DNA of 64,000 nt from Acidovorax sp. sic0104 (GCF_019219095.1 NZ_JAHUWH010000011.1:62001-126000), one strand, 5' to 3'. Shown: positions 1-10,456, counted from the stretch's first letter. Translations and numbers: made by a program. Notes: generated by a model not told the origin, from the letters alone.

Positions 1-48
1 GAGAGGCTCAAGGGCCGGGGGCGGGCGCAAGCACGCTGACAAACTCTG

Positions 49-113
49 CAACCGTTCGGGCTGAGCCTGTCGAAGCACCCGCAAGGCTTCGACAGGCTCA
101 GCCCGAACGGTTG
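49..113. repeat. Perfect 28-bp-arm inverted repeat
   Basis: Arms at 49-76 and 86-113 are exact reverse complements with a 9-base loop (77-85). The core of each arm reads GGGCTGAGCCTGTCGAAGC on one strand or the other. It lies just past the 3' end of the acdR-like gene. I recognise the core as a dispersed repeat common in GC-rich beta- and gammaproteobacteria. The transcript would fold into a very stable hairpin, so it may end or protect the upstream message, but there is no T-tract. Confidence 0.85.
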
Positions 114-160
114 GTGTGGCCGCCGCATGAGAACTCTCGCAAGCCGTGAACGCAGGCGAA

Positions 161-709
161 TCACACCGCCAACGGCAACTCCGTGGTCGACAGCACATTG
201 CGCAGCACCATGAACGAGCGCACCTGGCGCACGCCCGGCAAGTACAGCAACTGCTCGGCGTGCAGGCGGTTGAAGCTGTCGTTGTCGCGCGTGCGCACCA
301 GCATGAAGTAGTCGAACTCGCCGGTGACCACATGGCATTCCATGCAGCCGGACACCTTGGCCGCGGCCTTCTCGAACGCCGCGAACGAGTCGGGCGTGGA
401 GCGGTCCAGCACCACGCCGATCATCACCAGCATGCCCGCACCCACCGCGCGCGGGCTGAGCAGCGCCACGACCTTGTCGATCAGCCCCAGGCGCTTGAGC
501 CTCTCCACGCGCCGCAGACAGGCGGGCGGGCTCAGGTGCACCTTCTCTGCCAGTGCCACGTTCGACAGCGAGGCGTCGCGCTGCAGCAGCCGCAGGATGG
601 CCTTGTCGGTGCGATCCAGGGTCTCCATCGTTTCCGCTGTGGCATCCACATTCTTTGCACGAACTTTTGTTGCGCTCATTTGCTCATCACCGAAATTTGT
701 ATCACTCAT
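161..709 (-). CDS. acdR: Lrp/AsnC-family regulator (AcdR-like)
   Basis: This is a 182-residue Lrp/AsnC regulator. A helix-turn-helix occupies about residues 48-73 (ending [11 protein letters not shown]), followed by a RAM ligand-binding domain. It is divergent from the ACC deaminase gene with a 131-base gap. That is the classic acdR-acdS arrangement, in which the Lrp protein controls the deaminase in response to ACC or leucine. A second in-frame ATG at 679 would give a 172-residue protein of more usual length. Neither start has a clear ribosome binding site. The name rests on family and neighbour, so specific control of acdS is an inference. Confidence 0.85.
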   Translation of the reverse strand: MSDTNFGDEQMSATKVRAKNVDATAETMETLDRTDKAILRLLQRDASLSNVALAEKVHLSPPACLRRVERLKRLGLIDKVVALLSPRAVGAGMLVMIGVVLDRSTPDSFAAFEKAAAKVSGCMECHVVTGEFDYFMLVRTRDNDSFNRLHAEQLLYLPGVRQVRSFMVLRNVLSTTELPLAV

Positions 710-840
710 TATTCATTGATCAGCATCAAAACGCCAACTTTCACGCAGAGTTCACAACCACGTTAAGTGCTTGTTTTCCTACGATGGATGCACGGCAGAC
801 GCCCCGGTCTGCGCTCCCATCACCGCTTGAGGAAACCGCC
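710..840. promoter_or_regulatory. Divergent acdR-acdS control region
   Basis: This 131-base gap separates the divergent starts of the Lrp regulator and the ACC deaminase. The part next to acdR (about 680-760) is AT-rich compared with its surroundings and must hold both promoters. In other acdR-acdS pairs an Lrp box lies here. I see no unambiguous -35/-10 pair. Confidence 0.45.
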
Positions 841-1857
841 ATGAACCTGCAGAAATTCGCCCGCCACCCGCTGACCTTCGGGCCCTCGCCCATCACCGCG
901 CTGCCGCGCCTGTCGGCCCACCTGGGCGGCAAGGTGCACCTGTATGCCAAGCGCGAGGACTGCAACTCGGGCCTGGCCTTTGGCGGCAACAAGACACGCA
1001 AGCTTGAATACCTGATCCCCGAGGCGATTGCCGGCGGCTACGACACGCTGGTCTCCATCGGCGGCATCCAGTCCAACCAGACGCGCCAGGTGGCTGCCGT
1101 GGCCGCGCACCTGGGCATGAAGTGCGTGCTGGTGCAGGAGAACTGGGTCAACTACTCCGACGCGGTGTACGACCGCGTGGGCAACATCGAGATGAGCCGC
1201 ATCATGGGCGCCGACGTGCGCCTGGACGCTGCGGGCTTCGACATCGGCATCCGCCCCAGCTGGGAGCAGGCCATGGAGGACGTGAAGAAGGCCGGCGGCA
1301 AGCCCTTCCCCATCCCGGCCGGCTGCTCCGAGCACCCCTACGGCGGCCTGGGCTTCGTGGGCTTTGCCGAGGAAGTGCGCCAGCAAGAGAAAGAGCTGGG
1401 CTTCCAGTTCGACTACATCGTCGTGTGCTCGGTCACGGGCAGCACGCAGGCTGGCATGGTGGTGGGCTTTGCGGCCGACGGCCGGGCGCGCAAGGTGATC
1501 GGCATCGACGCATCGGCCAAGCCCGAAAAGACCCATGCCCAGGTGCTGCGCATCGCGCAGAACACGGCCAAGCTGGTGGAACTGGGCCAGGAGATCACGG
1601 CCGAGGATGTGATCCTGGACACCCGCTACGGCGGCCCCGAATACGGCCTGCCCAACGAGGGCACGCTCGAAGCCATCCGCCTGTGCGCACGCCAGGAAGG
1701 CATGCTCACCGACCCGGTGTACGAAGGCAAGTCCATGCACGGCATGATCGACATGGTGCGCAAGGGCGAATTCCCCGAAGGCTCCCGTGTCCTGTACGCG
1801 CACCTGGGAGGGGTGCCGGCGCTCAACGCCTACAGCTTTCTTTTTCGCAACGGCTGA
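841..1857 (+). CDS. acdS: 1-aminocyclopropane-1-carboxylate deaminase
   Basis: This is a PLP enzyme that splits ACC, the plant ethylene precursor, into 2-oxobutyrate and ammonia. From the ATG at 841 it is 338 residues, the family's standard length. The PLP lysine is K51 (GGNKTRK) and the nucleophile-region serine is S78 (GGIQSNQ). Y294-E295 (DPVYEGK) and L322 (AHLGG) are both present. E295 and L322 are the residues used to tell true ACC deaminases from D-cysteine desulfhydrases, so the call is firm. It faces an Lrp-type regulator. The activity suggests life on or near plants, as in many Comamonadaceae. A Bug receptor follows 271 bases later, and no direct link is evident. Confidence 0.96.
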   Translation: MNLQKFARHPLTFGPSPITALPRLSAHLGGKVHLYAKREDCNSGLAFGGNKTRKLEYLIPEAIAGGYDTLVSIGGIQSNQTRQVAAVAAHLGMKCVLVQENWVNYSDAVYDRVGNIEMSRIMGADVRLDAAGFDIGIRPSWEQAMEDVKKAGGKPFPIPAGCSEHPYGGLGFVGFAEEVRQQEKELGFQFDYIVVCSVTGSTQAGMVVGFAADGRARKVIGIDASAKPEKTHAQVLRIAQNTAKLVELGQEITAEDVILDTRYGGPEYGLPNEGTLEAIRLCARQEGMLTDPVYEGKSMHGMIDMVRKGEFPEGSRVLYAHLGGVPALNAYSFLFRNG

Positions 1858-2128
1858 CGCGCCCAGCGAGGAGACGGAGCAGCAACGCCTGTGCCGGCTG
1901 GCCGGGCTGTCGATGATCTGAGCGTCTCTCATTCCCCTTGACCCGCGCGTGCCGCCGGGTCGCCCCGCCATGGCCCGGAAGCTCCCGGCCGTGGCGGCCT
2001 TGCAGAGTTCCGTGGTAGCGACAGGCCTCCCGAGGCCAGGGCGAGACGAAGACTGGCACGCCCTGGCCCCTTCCTGTCCGCAGGCAGCAACGGCTGGCTG
2101 GCCCAGCCCTCACCCGAAGGATCGCCGA

Positions 2129-3133
2129 ATGAAGCACTTGCCTCTGTCACGACGCACGAGCGTCGCCATGTCCATCGCTGCCATCGCAGCCGCTGCCGCA
2201 GGCGTGGGCTTCGCGCCGCTGGCCCATGCCGACAGCTACCCCGCCAGGCCCGTCCAGCTCATCGTGCCCTTCCCGCCCGGCGGCGCGGTGGACATCGTCG
2301 GCCGGCTGATCAGCAAGAAGCTGGGCGAACGCCTGGGCCAGGCGGTGGTGATCGAGAACAAGGCGGGCGCGGGCACCATCGTCGGCGCTTCCTTCGTGGC
2401 CAACGCACCAGCGGACGGCTACACGCTGCTGATCAGCTCGGGCTCCACCTTCACCGTCAACCCGGCACTCAACAACAAGCTGCCCTACGACCCGGTCAAG
2501 AGCTTCGAGCCGGTAGGCATGGTGGCGCGCGTGCCGCTGATCCTGCTGGCCCACCGCGATGTGCCGGTAGGGAACCTCAAGCAGCTGATCGCGGCGGTGA
2601 ACCGAGCTCCGGACAAGTTCTCGTACGGCTCGTTCGGCGCTGGCACCACCGGCCACTTCGCGGCCGAGCTGATGTGGTCGGCCACCGGCATCAAGCTGAT
2701 GCACGTGCCCTACCGGGGCAGCGCACCGGCCATGAGCGATCTGATCGGCGGGCAGATCCCGTTCACCATCGATACGGTGGCCGCCGCGCTGCCGCAGCTC
2801 AAGGGCGGCAAGATCAAGCCCATTGTGGTCACCGGCGCCGCGCGGGCCACGCAGTTGCCCGATGTGCCCACAGTGGCCGAAAACGGCTTTGCAGGCTTTG
2901 CCGCCGATTCGTGGCTGGCGGTGGTGGCCCCCCGCGGCCTGCCCGCCGATGCCAAGGCCAAGCTCGGCAAGGCACTGTCCGAAACCATGGCCGATGCCGA
3001 GATACGCAGCAAGCTCATCGCCAGCGGCCTGGAGCAGGCCTACGCTCCGGGCGATGCGGTACAGGCGCAGATCGAGGACGAACTGCCGCGCATGCGGGCC
3101 ATTGCGCAGCGCGCAAACATCCGGGCGGAATAA
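2129..3133 (+). CDS. Bug/TctC-family periplasmic solute receptor
   Basis: This is a 334-residue substrate-binding protein of the tripartite-tricarboxylate (Bug) family. The signal peptide covers about residues 1-34 (cleavage after AHA), and the mature protein begins with the family hallmark YPARPVQLIVPFPPGG. The ATG at 2129 is preceded by GAAGG at good spacing. Upstream in-frame codons have no such site. Bug receptors bind carboxylates or similar small anions and often lack a dedicated TctAB membrane partner, as here. The preceding 271 bases (1858-2128) hold no gene or clear promoter. The ligand cannot be read from sequence. Confidence 0.92.
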   Translation: MKHLPLSRRTSVAMSIAAIAAAAAGVGFAPLAHADSYPARPVQLIVPFPPGGAVDIVGRLISKKLGERLGQAVVIENKAGAGTIVGASFVANAPADGYTLLISSGSTFTVNPALNNKLPYDPVKSFEPVGMVARVPLILLAHRDVPVGNLKQLIAAVNRAPDKFSYGSFGAGTTGHFAAELMWSATGIKLMHVPYRGSAPAMSDLIGGQIPFTIDTVAAALPQLKGGKIKPIVVTGAARATQLPDVPTVAENGFAGFAADSWLAVVAPRGLPADAKAKLGKALSETMADAEIRSKLIASGLEQAYAPGDAVQAQIEDELPRMRAIAQRANIRAE

Positions 3134-3170
3134 GCCTGCCTGCCGCTGCGCGGCAACCACCAATTCCGGA

Positions 3171-3779
3171 TCAAAGCGCCCAGCTCGCCTGCAGCGATGG
3201 CCGCTGGGAGAACGCTTCGTACCAGGCCGCCACGGCCGGGTGCCGGGCGCGCCAGCCGAAGTCCGCAAAGCGCAGGTCCAGGTACCAGAGGGCGCACGCC
3301 ACCGTCAGCGTGCCGATGTCCACACGCTGCGGCGCGATGAGCTGCGGATGGTCCGACAGGTGCGCCAGCGACGTCTCGGCCTTGTCCAGTTGCGCGGTGC
3401 GCCACTCGGGCCAGCGCAGCGGCTCGGGCCGCGCCACATCTTCGTAACGGGCGATCAGGGCACCGTCGAGGATCCCGTCGCCCAGCGCCTGGAGCGTGAG
3501 CGCGTCCCAGCGCGCATCGCCGCTGCGGGGGTGCAGCGAGCCATTGCCCAGCACATCGAGGTACTCGCAGATGACGCGGCTGTCGAAAAGCACGGCGCCC
3601 TCATCGGTGATGAAGGTCGGCACCTTGCCCAGCGGGTTCCTGGCGATGATGTCCCGGTCGCGCTGCACCGGATTGGCGTTGGACGGCAGCAGCTGCACGC
3701 GGTCGCTGAGGCCCAGCTCGTGCGCCGTCACCAGGCACTTGCGCACGTAGGGGGAGAACGGAGAGAAGTAGATCTGCAT
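3171..3779 (-). CDS. Glutathione S-transferase family protein
   Basis: This is a 202-residue GST. The N-terminal thioredoxin fold has an SPFSPYVRK active-site segment, the cis-proline strand GKVPTF and the glutathione-contacting DSRVICEYLD. An all-helical C-terminal domain follows. It is probably the last gene of the ten-gene catabolic operon, starting 14 bases after the flavoprotein stop. GSTs in such operons conjugate or isomerise ring-opened or epoxide intermediates, but the substrate is unknown. Confidence 0.88.
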   Translation of the reverse strand: MQIYFSPFSPYVRKCLVTAHELGLSDRVQLLPSNANPVQRDRDIIARNPLGKVPTFITDEGAVLFDSRVICEYLDVLGNGSLHPRSGDARWDALTLQALGDGILDGALIARYEDVARPEPLRWPEWRTAQLDKAETSLAHLSDHPQLIAPQRVDIGTLTVACALWYLDLRFADFGWRARHPAVAAWYEAFSQRPSLQASWAL

Positions 3780-3793
3780 GGAAGTTCACCGGT

Positions 3794-5506
3794 TCATGGA
3801 TGGGAAGGCGCAGCCTGCGCAAGCTGTCGGCCGGCGATCCACCCGAAGGTCAGAGCCGGCCCCAGGGTGATGCCGGGCGCGGGGTACTCGCCCCCCATCA
3901 CCGAATGCATGTCGTTGCCCGCCACGTACAGGCCCTCAATGGGTTGGCCGGCCGCATCGAGCGCCTGGGCATCCTCGTTGCAGGCAATGCCCACGGCAGT
4001 GCCGATGTCGCCAGCGAACACCTTCACGGCATAGAACGGTCCCTGGCCCAGCGCACCGATGCAGGGGTTGGGCTGGTGCGCCGCATCCCCGAGGTAGCGG
4101 TTGTACTCGGTGCTGCCCTTGCCGAAGTCGTCATCGCGCCCCTGCTCGGCCTGCGCGTTGAAGCGCGCGGCGGTGGCCGCAAGCGCGGCGCCGCCGATGC
4201 CCAGGGCATCGCCCAGCGCCTGGAGCGTCGGGGCCTTCACCAGGTAGCCCGCCTTGACGAGGTGATCGCGCGGGCGTCCGCCAGGCAGCGCCAGACCCAT
4301 GCCCCACTGCTCCATGAAGTCACTGTCGCACACCAGGTAAGCCGGCAGGGTGGGCACTGTCTCGTGCGAGCGGTACATCGCCCGCACGAACTCGTGGTAA
4401 GACGTCGACTCGTTGACGAAGCGCTGGCCTGCACCGTTCACGGCCATGAGGCCGGGCTTGGCACGGTCCCAGACCAGGTGCGGATAGCGCACGACCGAGC
4501 CATCGGGCCGCTGCAGGATGGAGACCGGCGCCCAGAACGCCGGGTTGGTATGGCCCTGCCCCAGCACCGCGCCGGCTTGGCGCGCCAGCGCGATGCCCTC
4601 GCCCCGGTTGCCCTGCGGCGACATGGACCAGGGCCCCGTCGGCGCGGGGTAGTGCGCACTGCGCAGTTCTTCGCCCCAGGGGAATCCGCCCGTGGCCACC
4701 ACCACGCCGCGGCGTGCCCGCACCTGCACCGGCTTGCCCGCGCGCACCAGTGAGACGCCCACCACCGCGCCATGGGACACGTCCAGCTTCTGCACCGCTG
4801 TGTCCAGCCAGTAGTCGATGCCACGGTCGATCACGCTCTTGAAAAGCCGGGCCGCCAGCGCATTGCCCAGCACCAGGCGCGTGCCACGGTGGTAGCCGCG
4901 CAGCCGGTCGGAAAAATAGCGCAGTACGAGCTTCATGCCTTCGCGCCAGGACGTGAACGAGCGCGTGACCGCCAGCAGGTGCTTGGCATCGGTCATGGTC
5001 ACCATCATCCCGCCCAGCACCATGAATTCGGGCAGGGGATCGCGCAGTTCCTTGAAATGCGCGCCCAGTTCACGCCCGTCGAACATCGCCGGGTCGAGCG
5101 AGCGGCCGCCGAAGGCCGCGCCCTCGCGGTCGGGGTAGTAGTCGGGCGAGTAGCTGCGCGCGACCAGCCGCACCGCGGTGTGCTTCTCCAGGTAGTCGAC
5201 CATGCCGGCGCCGTGGCGCACGAAGGCCTGCTGCATCCCTGCCGGCGCGGCATCGCCCACCGTGTTGCGCAGATAGGTCCAGACCTTCTCGAAGCTGTCG
5301 GGGTGGCCCACCTGCGCCGACTGTGCATTGAGCGGCGCCCACACGGCCCCGCCGGAGATGGCGGTGGAGCCGCCCACGCGGTCGGTCTTCTCCACCAGCA
5401 GCACGCTGCAGCCTTCGATCTTCGCGGTCAGCGCGGCGGCCATGCCACCCGCGCCCGCACCGATGACGACGACGTCGTACTCGGCGTCCCAATGCGGCGC
5501 CGTCAT
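3794..5506 (-). CDS. FAD-dependent 3-ketosteroid dehydrogenase-like protein
   Basis: This is a 570-residue flavoprotein of the 3-ketosteroid delta1-dehydrogenase/fumarate reductase superfamily. The N-terminal dinucleotide motif is VVIGAGAGGMAAA, followed by VGGSTAISGGAVW, as in KstD proteins. The C-terminal GGEYPAPGITLGP keeps the Y-x3-G pair that in KstD enzymes promotes keto-enol tautomerisation. It would dehydrogenate a 3-keto ring with FAD as acceptor. The start at 5506 overlaps the stop of the upstream short-chain dehydrogenase by four bases (ATGA), which fixes it against a longer in-frame extension. The steroid substrate is inferred; other alicyclic ketones are possible. Confidence 0.85.
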   Translation of the reverse strand: MTAPHWDAEYDVVVIGAGAGGMAAALTAKIEGCSVLLVEKTDRVGGSTAISGGAVWAPLNAQSAQVGHPDSFEKVWTYLRNTVGDAAPAGMQQAFVRHGAGMVDYLEKHTAVRLVARSYSPDYYPDREGAAFGGRSLDPAMFDGRELGAHFKELRDPLPEFMVLGGMMVTMTDAKHLLAVTRSFTSWREGMKLVLRYFSDRLRGYHRGTRLVLGNALAARLFKSVIDRGIDYWLDTAVQKLDVSHGAVVGVSLVRAGKPVQVRARRGVVVATGGFPWGEELRSAHYPAPTGPWSMSPQGNRGEGIALARQAGAVLGQGHTNPAFWAPVSILQRPDGSVVRYPHLVWDRAKPGLMAVNGAGQRFVNESTSYHEFVRAMYRSHETVPTLPAYLVCDSDFMEQWGMGLALPGGRPRDHLVKAGYLVKAPTLQALGDALGIGGAALAATAARFNAQAEQGRDDDFGKGSTEYNRYLGDAAHQPNPCIGALGQGPFYAVKVFAGDIGTAVGIACNEDAQALDAAGQPIEGLYVAGNDMHSVMGGEYPAPGITLGPALTFGWIAGRQLAQAAPSHP

Positions 5507-6243
5507 GCGCCCGACCCGCCCAGCGACTTGCCGCCATCGACGAACAGCACCTGCCCGGTGATGAAGCCCGTCTGCGGCGACACGAGGAAGGCCACCGCCT
5601 GGGCGATGTCTTGCGGACTGCCGGCCTTGCCCGTGGGCTGCAGCGCGAGCTGCGCCGCCAGCCGCTCGGGCGTGAGCGCGCGCAGGATGGGCGTGTCGAT
5701 CAGCCCCGGCGCGATCGCGTTGACCAGGATGCCGCGCGGCGCCAGTTCCATGGCACTGGCGCGCGTGTAGCCCACCACGGCCGCCTTGGAGGCCACGTAG
5801 TGCGGGTGGTTCTTCGCCCCCAGGTACGCGCGCGAAGCGATGTTCACGATGCGGCCGCCCTCGGGCATGGTCTTGGCTACTTCCTGTGTGAGCGTGGCCA
5901 CGGCGATGAGGTTGACCTCGTAGGCACGGCGGAAGTCGTCGTTGCTCACCTCCAGGAACTTGCGCTCGTCGAAGATGCCGGCGTTGTTGACCAGAGCGCG
6001 CACCGGGGGCAGGGACTGCACCAGGCCACGCACGGCCGCTTCGTCCGTCAGGTCGAGCACGCGGCACTGCACATCCAGGCCCAGGCCCTTCAAACGGCCG
6101 GTCTCGCGCTGCGCCAGGGCTTCATCGCGGTCCACCATCACCACGGCGTAGCCGTCGCGGGCCAGGCGTTCGACGGTGGCCAGGCCCATTCCACCGGCCC
6201 CGCCGGTGACCAGGGCAATCGGTTTGCTGTTGTTGTCGTCCAT
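5503..6243 (-). CDS. Short-chain dehydrogenase/reductase (SDR)
   Basis: This is a 246-residue classical SDR. The cofactor motif TGGAGGMG is near residues 13-20, NNAG at 86-89, and the catalytic set is S137, Y149 and K153. The residues after the second strand (VDRDE) favour NAD(H). It ends inside the start of the flavoprotein gene and begins 20 bases after the preceding SDR stop, so it is part of one operon. A role interconverting hydroxyl and keto groups on the operon's substrate is likely. Confidence 0.9.
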   Translation of the reverse strand: MDDNNSKPIALVTGGAGGMGLATVERLARDGYAVVMVDRDEALAQRETGRLKGLGLDVQCRVLDLTDEAAVRGLVQSLPPVRALVNNAGIFDERKFLEVSNDDFRRAYEVNLIAVATLTQEVAKTMPEGGRIVNIASRAYLGAKNHPHYVASKAAVVGYTRASAMELAPRGILVNAIAPGLIDTPILRALTPERLAAQLALQPTGKAGSPQDIAQAVAFLVSPQTGFITGQVLFVDGGKSLGGSGA

Positions 6244-6263
6244 GTTTTTTCCGAAGATTCCGA

Positions 6264-7016
6264 TCAAGCCGAGAGAAAGCCGCCATCGACCGGCAGCACC
6301 ACACCGTTCACGTAGCTGGCCATGGGGGAGCACAGGAAGACGACGGGACCGACGATCTCCTGGACCTCGCCGCCGCGCGCAGCAGGCACGCGCTTCATGT
6401 ACCAGTCCGTGCCGCCGGGCACCGCCAGCTGGGGAGCCACCATCTCGGTCAGCATCAGCCCGGGCGCCACCGCGTTGGCACGCACCCCAAAAGGCGCCAG
6501 GTCGCGGGCCAATACCTGCGTCAGCGAGCGCACGGCGCCCTTGGACGCGACGTACCCTGCCGAGGAGATGCCGCTCACGAAGGCGACGATGGACGACAGG
6601 TTCACGATGCAGCCCCGGGTCTCCTTGAGCGCAGGCACGAAGGCGTGGGTGACGTTGAACAGGCCCTGCAGGTTGACGTCGATCAGGCGGTCCCATACCT
6701 CGGGCGCCTGCGGATCATCGATGCACGCGCGGCCGGAGATGCCCGCGTTGTTGATCAGCACGTCGATGGGGCCGAGCCGCGCGCGCAGGTCTGCCGCGCA
6801 GGCCTGGACCGCCGCCCTGTCGCACACATCGATCGCCACGCCGAAGGCCTCGCCCCCGGCATCGCGGATGCGCTGGGCCGTGGCCTCGGCCTTGCCTGCA
6901 TCGATGTCGGCGCAAACCACCCGCGCCCCCTCGTTCGCAAAGCCCAGCGCAATGGCAGAACCCAGTCCGCCGCCCGCGCCGGTCACCAGCGCGAGCTTGC
7001 CTTTCAACAAGTCCAT
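6264..7016 (-). CDS. Short-chain dehydrogenase/reductase (SDR)
   Basis: This is a 250-residue classical SDR with TGAGGGLG (12-19), NNAG (89-92), a serine at 141/142, Y155 and K159. I chose the ATG at 7016, which has GAGGAG seven bases upstream. A TTG 15 bases further out lies inside that ribosome binding site and is unlikely. An acidic residue after strand two (ADIDA) suggests NAD(H). It is the second of three SDRs in this operon and is not a close duplicate of the others. Confidence 0.9.
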   Translation of the reverse strand: MDLLKGKLALVTGAGGGLGSAIALGFANEGARVVCADIDAGKAEATAQRIRDAGGEAFGVAIDVCDRAAVQACAADLRARLGPIDVLINNAGISGRACIDDPQAPEVWDRLIDVNLQGLFNVTHAFVPALKETRGCIVNLSSIVAFVSGISSAGYVASKGAVRSLTQVLARDLAPFGVRANAVAPGLMLTEMVAPQLAVPGGTDWYMKRVPAARGGEVQEIVGPVVFLCSPMASYVNGVVLPVDGGFLSA

Positions 7017-7046
7017 CCGATTACTCCTCAAATTGAAGGGCGCCGT

Positions 7047-7782
<736 letters not shown>

Positions 7783-7790
<8 letters not shown>

Positions 7791-8547
7791 GGGCGGCTCC
7801 CTTGCCGAGGTAGGCTTCGATCACGGTGGGGTTCTCGCTGATTTCCTTGGGGGTGCCCTCGGCGATCTTCTGGCCGAAGGACATGACGGTGATGCGGTCG
7901 GAGATCGACATCACCAGCTGCATCACGTGTTCGACCAGAAGCACGGTGATGCCGTCCTTCTCGGCCAGCTGCGTGAGCAGGCGGTCCAGGTTCTCGATGT
8001 CCCGGTTGCGCAGGCCGGCCGCCGGTTCGTCGAGCAGCAGCAGGCGCGGCTTGAGCGCCAGGGCGCGCGCGATCTCCAGCAGCTTCTGGTGGCCAAAGTC
8101 GAGCTCCTTGGCGCGGGTGTTGCGGTCGTGGGTCAGGCCCACACGCTCGATGAGGCTGTCCACCAGATCGCGGATCTCGCCGCCGGGACGGCGCAGCAGG
8201 CGGCCAAGAGTGTTGGCGCTGTGCGAATGGCAGCCCAGCAAAACGTTCTCGTACACGCTGAGGTCGCCGAACAGCTCCAGGTTCTGGAAAGTGCGGGCGA
8301 TGCCCATGCCTGCCATGCGCGAAGGTGCATGGTGCGTCACGTCCTCGCCATCCACAACGATGCGGCCCTCGGTGGGCTGGTAGTAACGCGAGATGCAGTT
8401 GAAGGTGGTGGACTTGCCCGCCCCGTTGGGACCGATCAGTGCATGGATGGAGCCACGCGCCACGTCGAAGGAGAGGTTGTTCACGGCCACCAGGCCGCCA
8501 AAGCGCACGGTGATGCCCGACACTTCGAGGAAGGGGCGCGTGCTCAT
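7783..8547 (-). CDS. livG: Branched-chain amino acid-type ABC transporter ATPase LivG
   Basis: This is a 254-residue ATPase with Walker A GPNGAGKST (39-47) and Walker B LLLLDEP (169-175). The signature region is LDFGHQKLLEIARAL, the degenerate form usual in LivG. The start at 8547 overlaps the livM stop by four bases (ATGA). It works with LivF to power the LivHM permease. Its position between livM and livF is the standard order. Confidence 0.93.
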
Positions 8548-9497
8548 GCCTGCACCCCATTGCCTGGCTTGCGGGCGACCCGGCGGTTGCGGTCTGCGAA
8601 CAAACCCTTGGGCATGAACATCATGAACCCCATGAGGATCACGCCATAGATGATTTCCTGCACCGACATCAGCTGGCGCAGCAGCTCGGAGATCAGGCCA
8701 AACGCGATGGCACCGGCCACCGCCCCGCGCACCGAGCCCATGCCGCCCACGACGACCATGGTGAGTACCAGGATGGTGGTCTGAAAGCCCAGGCTTTCCG
8801 GGTGGATGAAGGAGGTGAACAGCGTGTACATGCCGCCAGCGATGCCGGCAAACGCCGCCGAGATGGCGAAGGCACTCTGCTTCATGGCCTTGACGTTGAT
8901 GCCCATGGCCATCGCGGCCACATCGCTCTCGCGCACGGCCCGCAGCGATGACCCGTACTGCGAGCGCGCCAGCGCCACGGTCAGCCACAGCATCAGGCCG
9001 GTCAAGACCACCACGAATGGGTAGGCCTGCAGGTCGTTGGTCAGGCGGTAGCCGAACAGGTCGGCCGGGTCCATCTTCATGCCGTTGGAGCCGCCTGTGA
9101 CTTTCTCCCAGCTCAGGAAGACCCATTGCATCGCCTCGCCAAAGGCAAAGGTCGCCAGGGCCAGGTAGATGTCGCGCATGCGCAGCGCCAGGTAGCCGAT
9201 GAGGTAGCCCAGCACGGCCGACAGGGCGCCGCCAGCCAGGATGGACAGCACGAAAGGCGGATGCCAGGCCGTGTTGATGATGCCGGCCGTATAGATGCCG
9301 ATGCCGAAGAAGGCGGCGTGCGCCAGCGCGAACTGGCCCGACTCGCCGATCACGACGTGCATGCCCAGGGCCAGCACCACGAAGACCATCAGCAGGTTGA
9401 CCACGTACAGGACATAGCCCGACACGGCGAAGGGGAGGATCAACAGAACCAGGGCGGCAGCGAGCAATGCCCAGTGATCGCGGGTCATGGTTTTCAT
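8544..9497 (-). CDS. livM: Branched-chain amino acid-type ABC transporter permease LivM
   Basis: This is a 317-residue inner-membrane permease with about eight to ten hydrophobic segments. The GESGQFALAHAAFFGIGIY segment near residue 50 and AGGMYTLF and GGMGSVRG loops are typical of LivM. The ATG at 9497 overlaps the livH stop (ATGA), so I prefer it to an ATG at 9488. The C-terminus (MFMPKGLF) is the usual LivM end. It pairs with LivH to form the channel. Confidence 0.92.
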   Translation of the reverse strand: MKTMTRDHWALLAAALVLLILPFAVSGYVLYVVNLLMVFVVLALGMHVVIGESGQFALAHAAFFGIGIYTAGIINTAWHPPFVLSILAGGALSAVLGYLIGYLALRMRDIYLALATFAFGEAMQWVFLSWEKVTGGSNGMKMDPADLFGYRLTNDLQAYPFVVVLTGLMLWLTVALARSQYGSSLRAVRESDVAAMAMGINVKAMKQSAFAISAAFAGIAGGMYTLFTSFIHPESLGFQTTILVLTMVVVGGMGSVRGAVAGAIAFGLISELLRQLMSVQEIIYGVILMGFMMFMPKGLFADRNRRVARKPGNGVQA

Positions 9498-10396
9498 ACT
9501 TTCTTGACTTGGGGCTTGCCACCCAGGATGCCCTGCGGACGCAGGATCAGCGTGACCAGGATGGCCAGGAAGGGAGCGACCACGATGGCATTGGTGGAAA
9601 TGAAAAGGCCCACCAGGTTCTCGACGATGCCGATGATGAGACCGCCCAGCACGGCACCCGGCAGGCTGGTGAAACCGCCCACGATGGCTGCCGCATAGGC
9701 CAGGATGGCGATGTGCGCGATGTCCGGCGTGATCAGTATCTTGGGCGTGATGAGCAGTGCCGCCAGCGCGGACAGCAGGCCCGCCATGGCCCACACCAGC
9801 ATGCGGATGCGCGACAGGCGGATGCCGACGATCTGCGCCGCGCGGGGGTTCATGCCCACGGCCCGCATCGCCTTGCCGATGCGCGTGTGGTTGAACATCA
9901 GGTAGATCAGCACCATCGCGATGAGGGATGCGACAAAGATCGCCACGTCAAGCCGCGTAAGGAAGGCATCGCCGATGATCACCGGGTCGTTGGAGACGAG
10001 GGACGGCAGCGAACGCGGCGTGTCGCCCAGCCCGGTCTGGCGCACCAGGCCCTTGAGCATGTAGGCCAGGCCGAGCGTGGCGATCACCAACTGCGGCCCC
10101 ACCCCCTTGGAGCGGGTCACGCGCTCCATCACCACGCGCTGAAAGAGCGCGGCGCCCACCGCCACGGCGACCACCGTGACAGGGATGACCACGGCGTAGG
10201 ACCAGCCCGCGATCAGCAACAGGGACAGCGCCACATAGCCGCCGATCATGAAGATCTCGCCCTGGGCGAAGTTCGGCACGTCGGTGGTCTTGAAGATCGC
10301 GACGATGGCGATGGCCAGCAGCGCATAGACGCTGCCCGTCACCAGGCCGGACAGGACGCCCTGCTGCAGGAACAGCCAAATCTCACTGAAACTCAT
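9494..10396 (-). CDS. livH: Branched-chain amino acid-type ABC transporter permease LivH
   Basis: This is a 300-residue permease. It shows the LivH hallmarks GLVTGSVYALLAIAIV near the N-terminus and PNFAQGEIFMIGGYVAL, then MRAVGMNPRAAQIVGI in the coupling loop. It has about eight membrane segments. It starts 60 bases after the binding-protein stop and overlaps livM. This completes a five-gene Liv transporter within the catabolic operon. Confidence 0.93.
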   Translation of the reverse strand: MSFSEIWLFLQQGVLSGLVTGSVYALLAIAIVAIFKTTDVPNFAQGEIFMIGGYVALSLLLIAGWSYAVVIPVTVVAVAVGAALFQRVVMERVTRSKGVGPQLVIATLGLAYMLKGLVRQTGLGDTPRSLPSLVSNDPVIIGDAFLTRLDVAIFVASLIAMVLIYLMFNHTRIGKAMRAVGMNPRAAQIVGIRLSRIRMLVWAMAGLLSALAALLITPKILITPDIAHIAILAYAAAIVGGFTSLPGAVLGGLIIGIVENLVGLFISTNAIVVAPFLAILVTLILRPQGILGGKPQVKKV

Positions 10397-10456
10397 GTCA
10401 ATGGAGGGGCGGCGCGCACGCGAGTTGCGTACCGACCCCTTCTCCTGGTTGGTTGC

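Noticed and set aside
820-1971. 383-codon open frame opposite acdS
   Set aside because: Antisense to a firmly identified gene. Its translation is His/Val/Ala-rich as expected for a GC-rich shadow frame, with no domain.
5507-6067. 187-codon N-terminal extension of the KstD-like flavoprotein
   Set aside because: It lies within the coding region of the upstream SDR in another frame. The FAD motif starts right after the ATG at 5506, which overlaps the SDR stop by ATGA.
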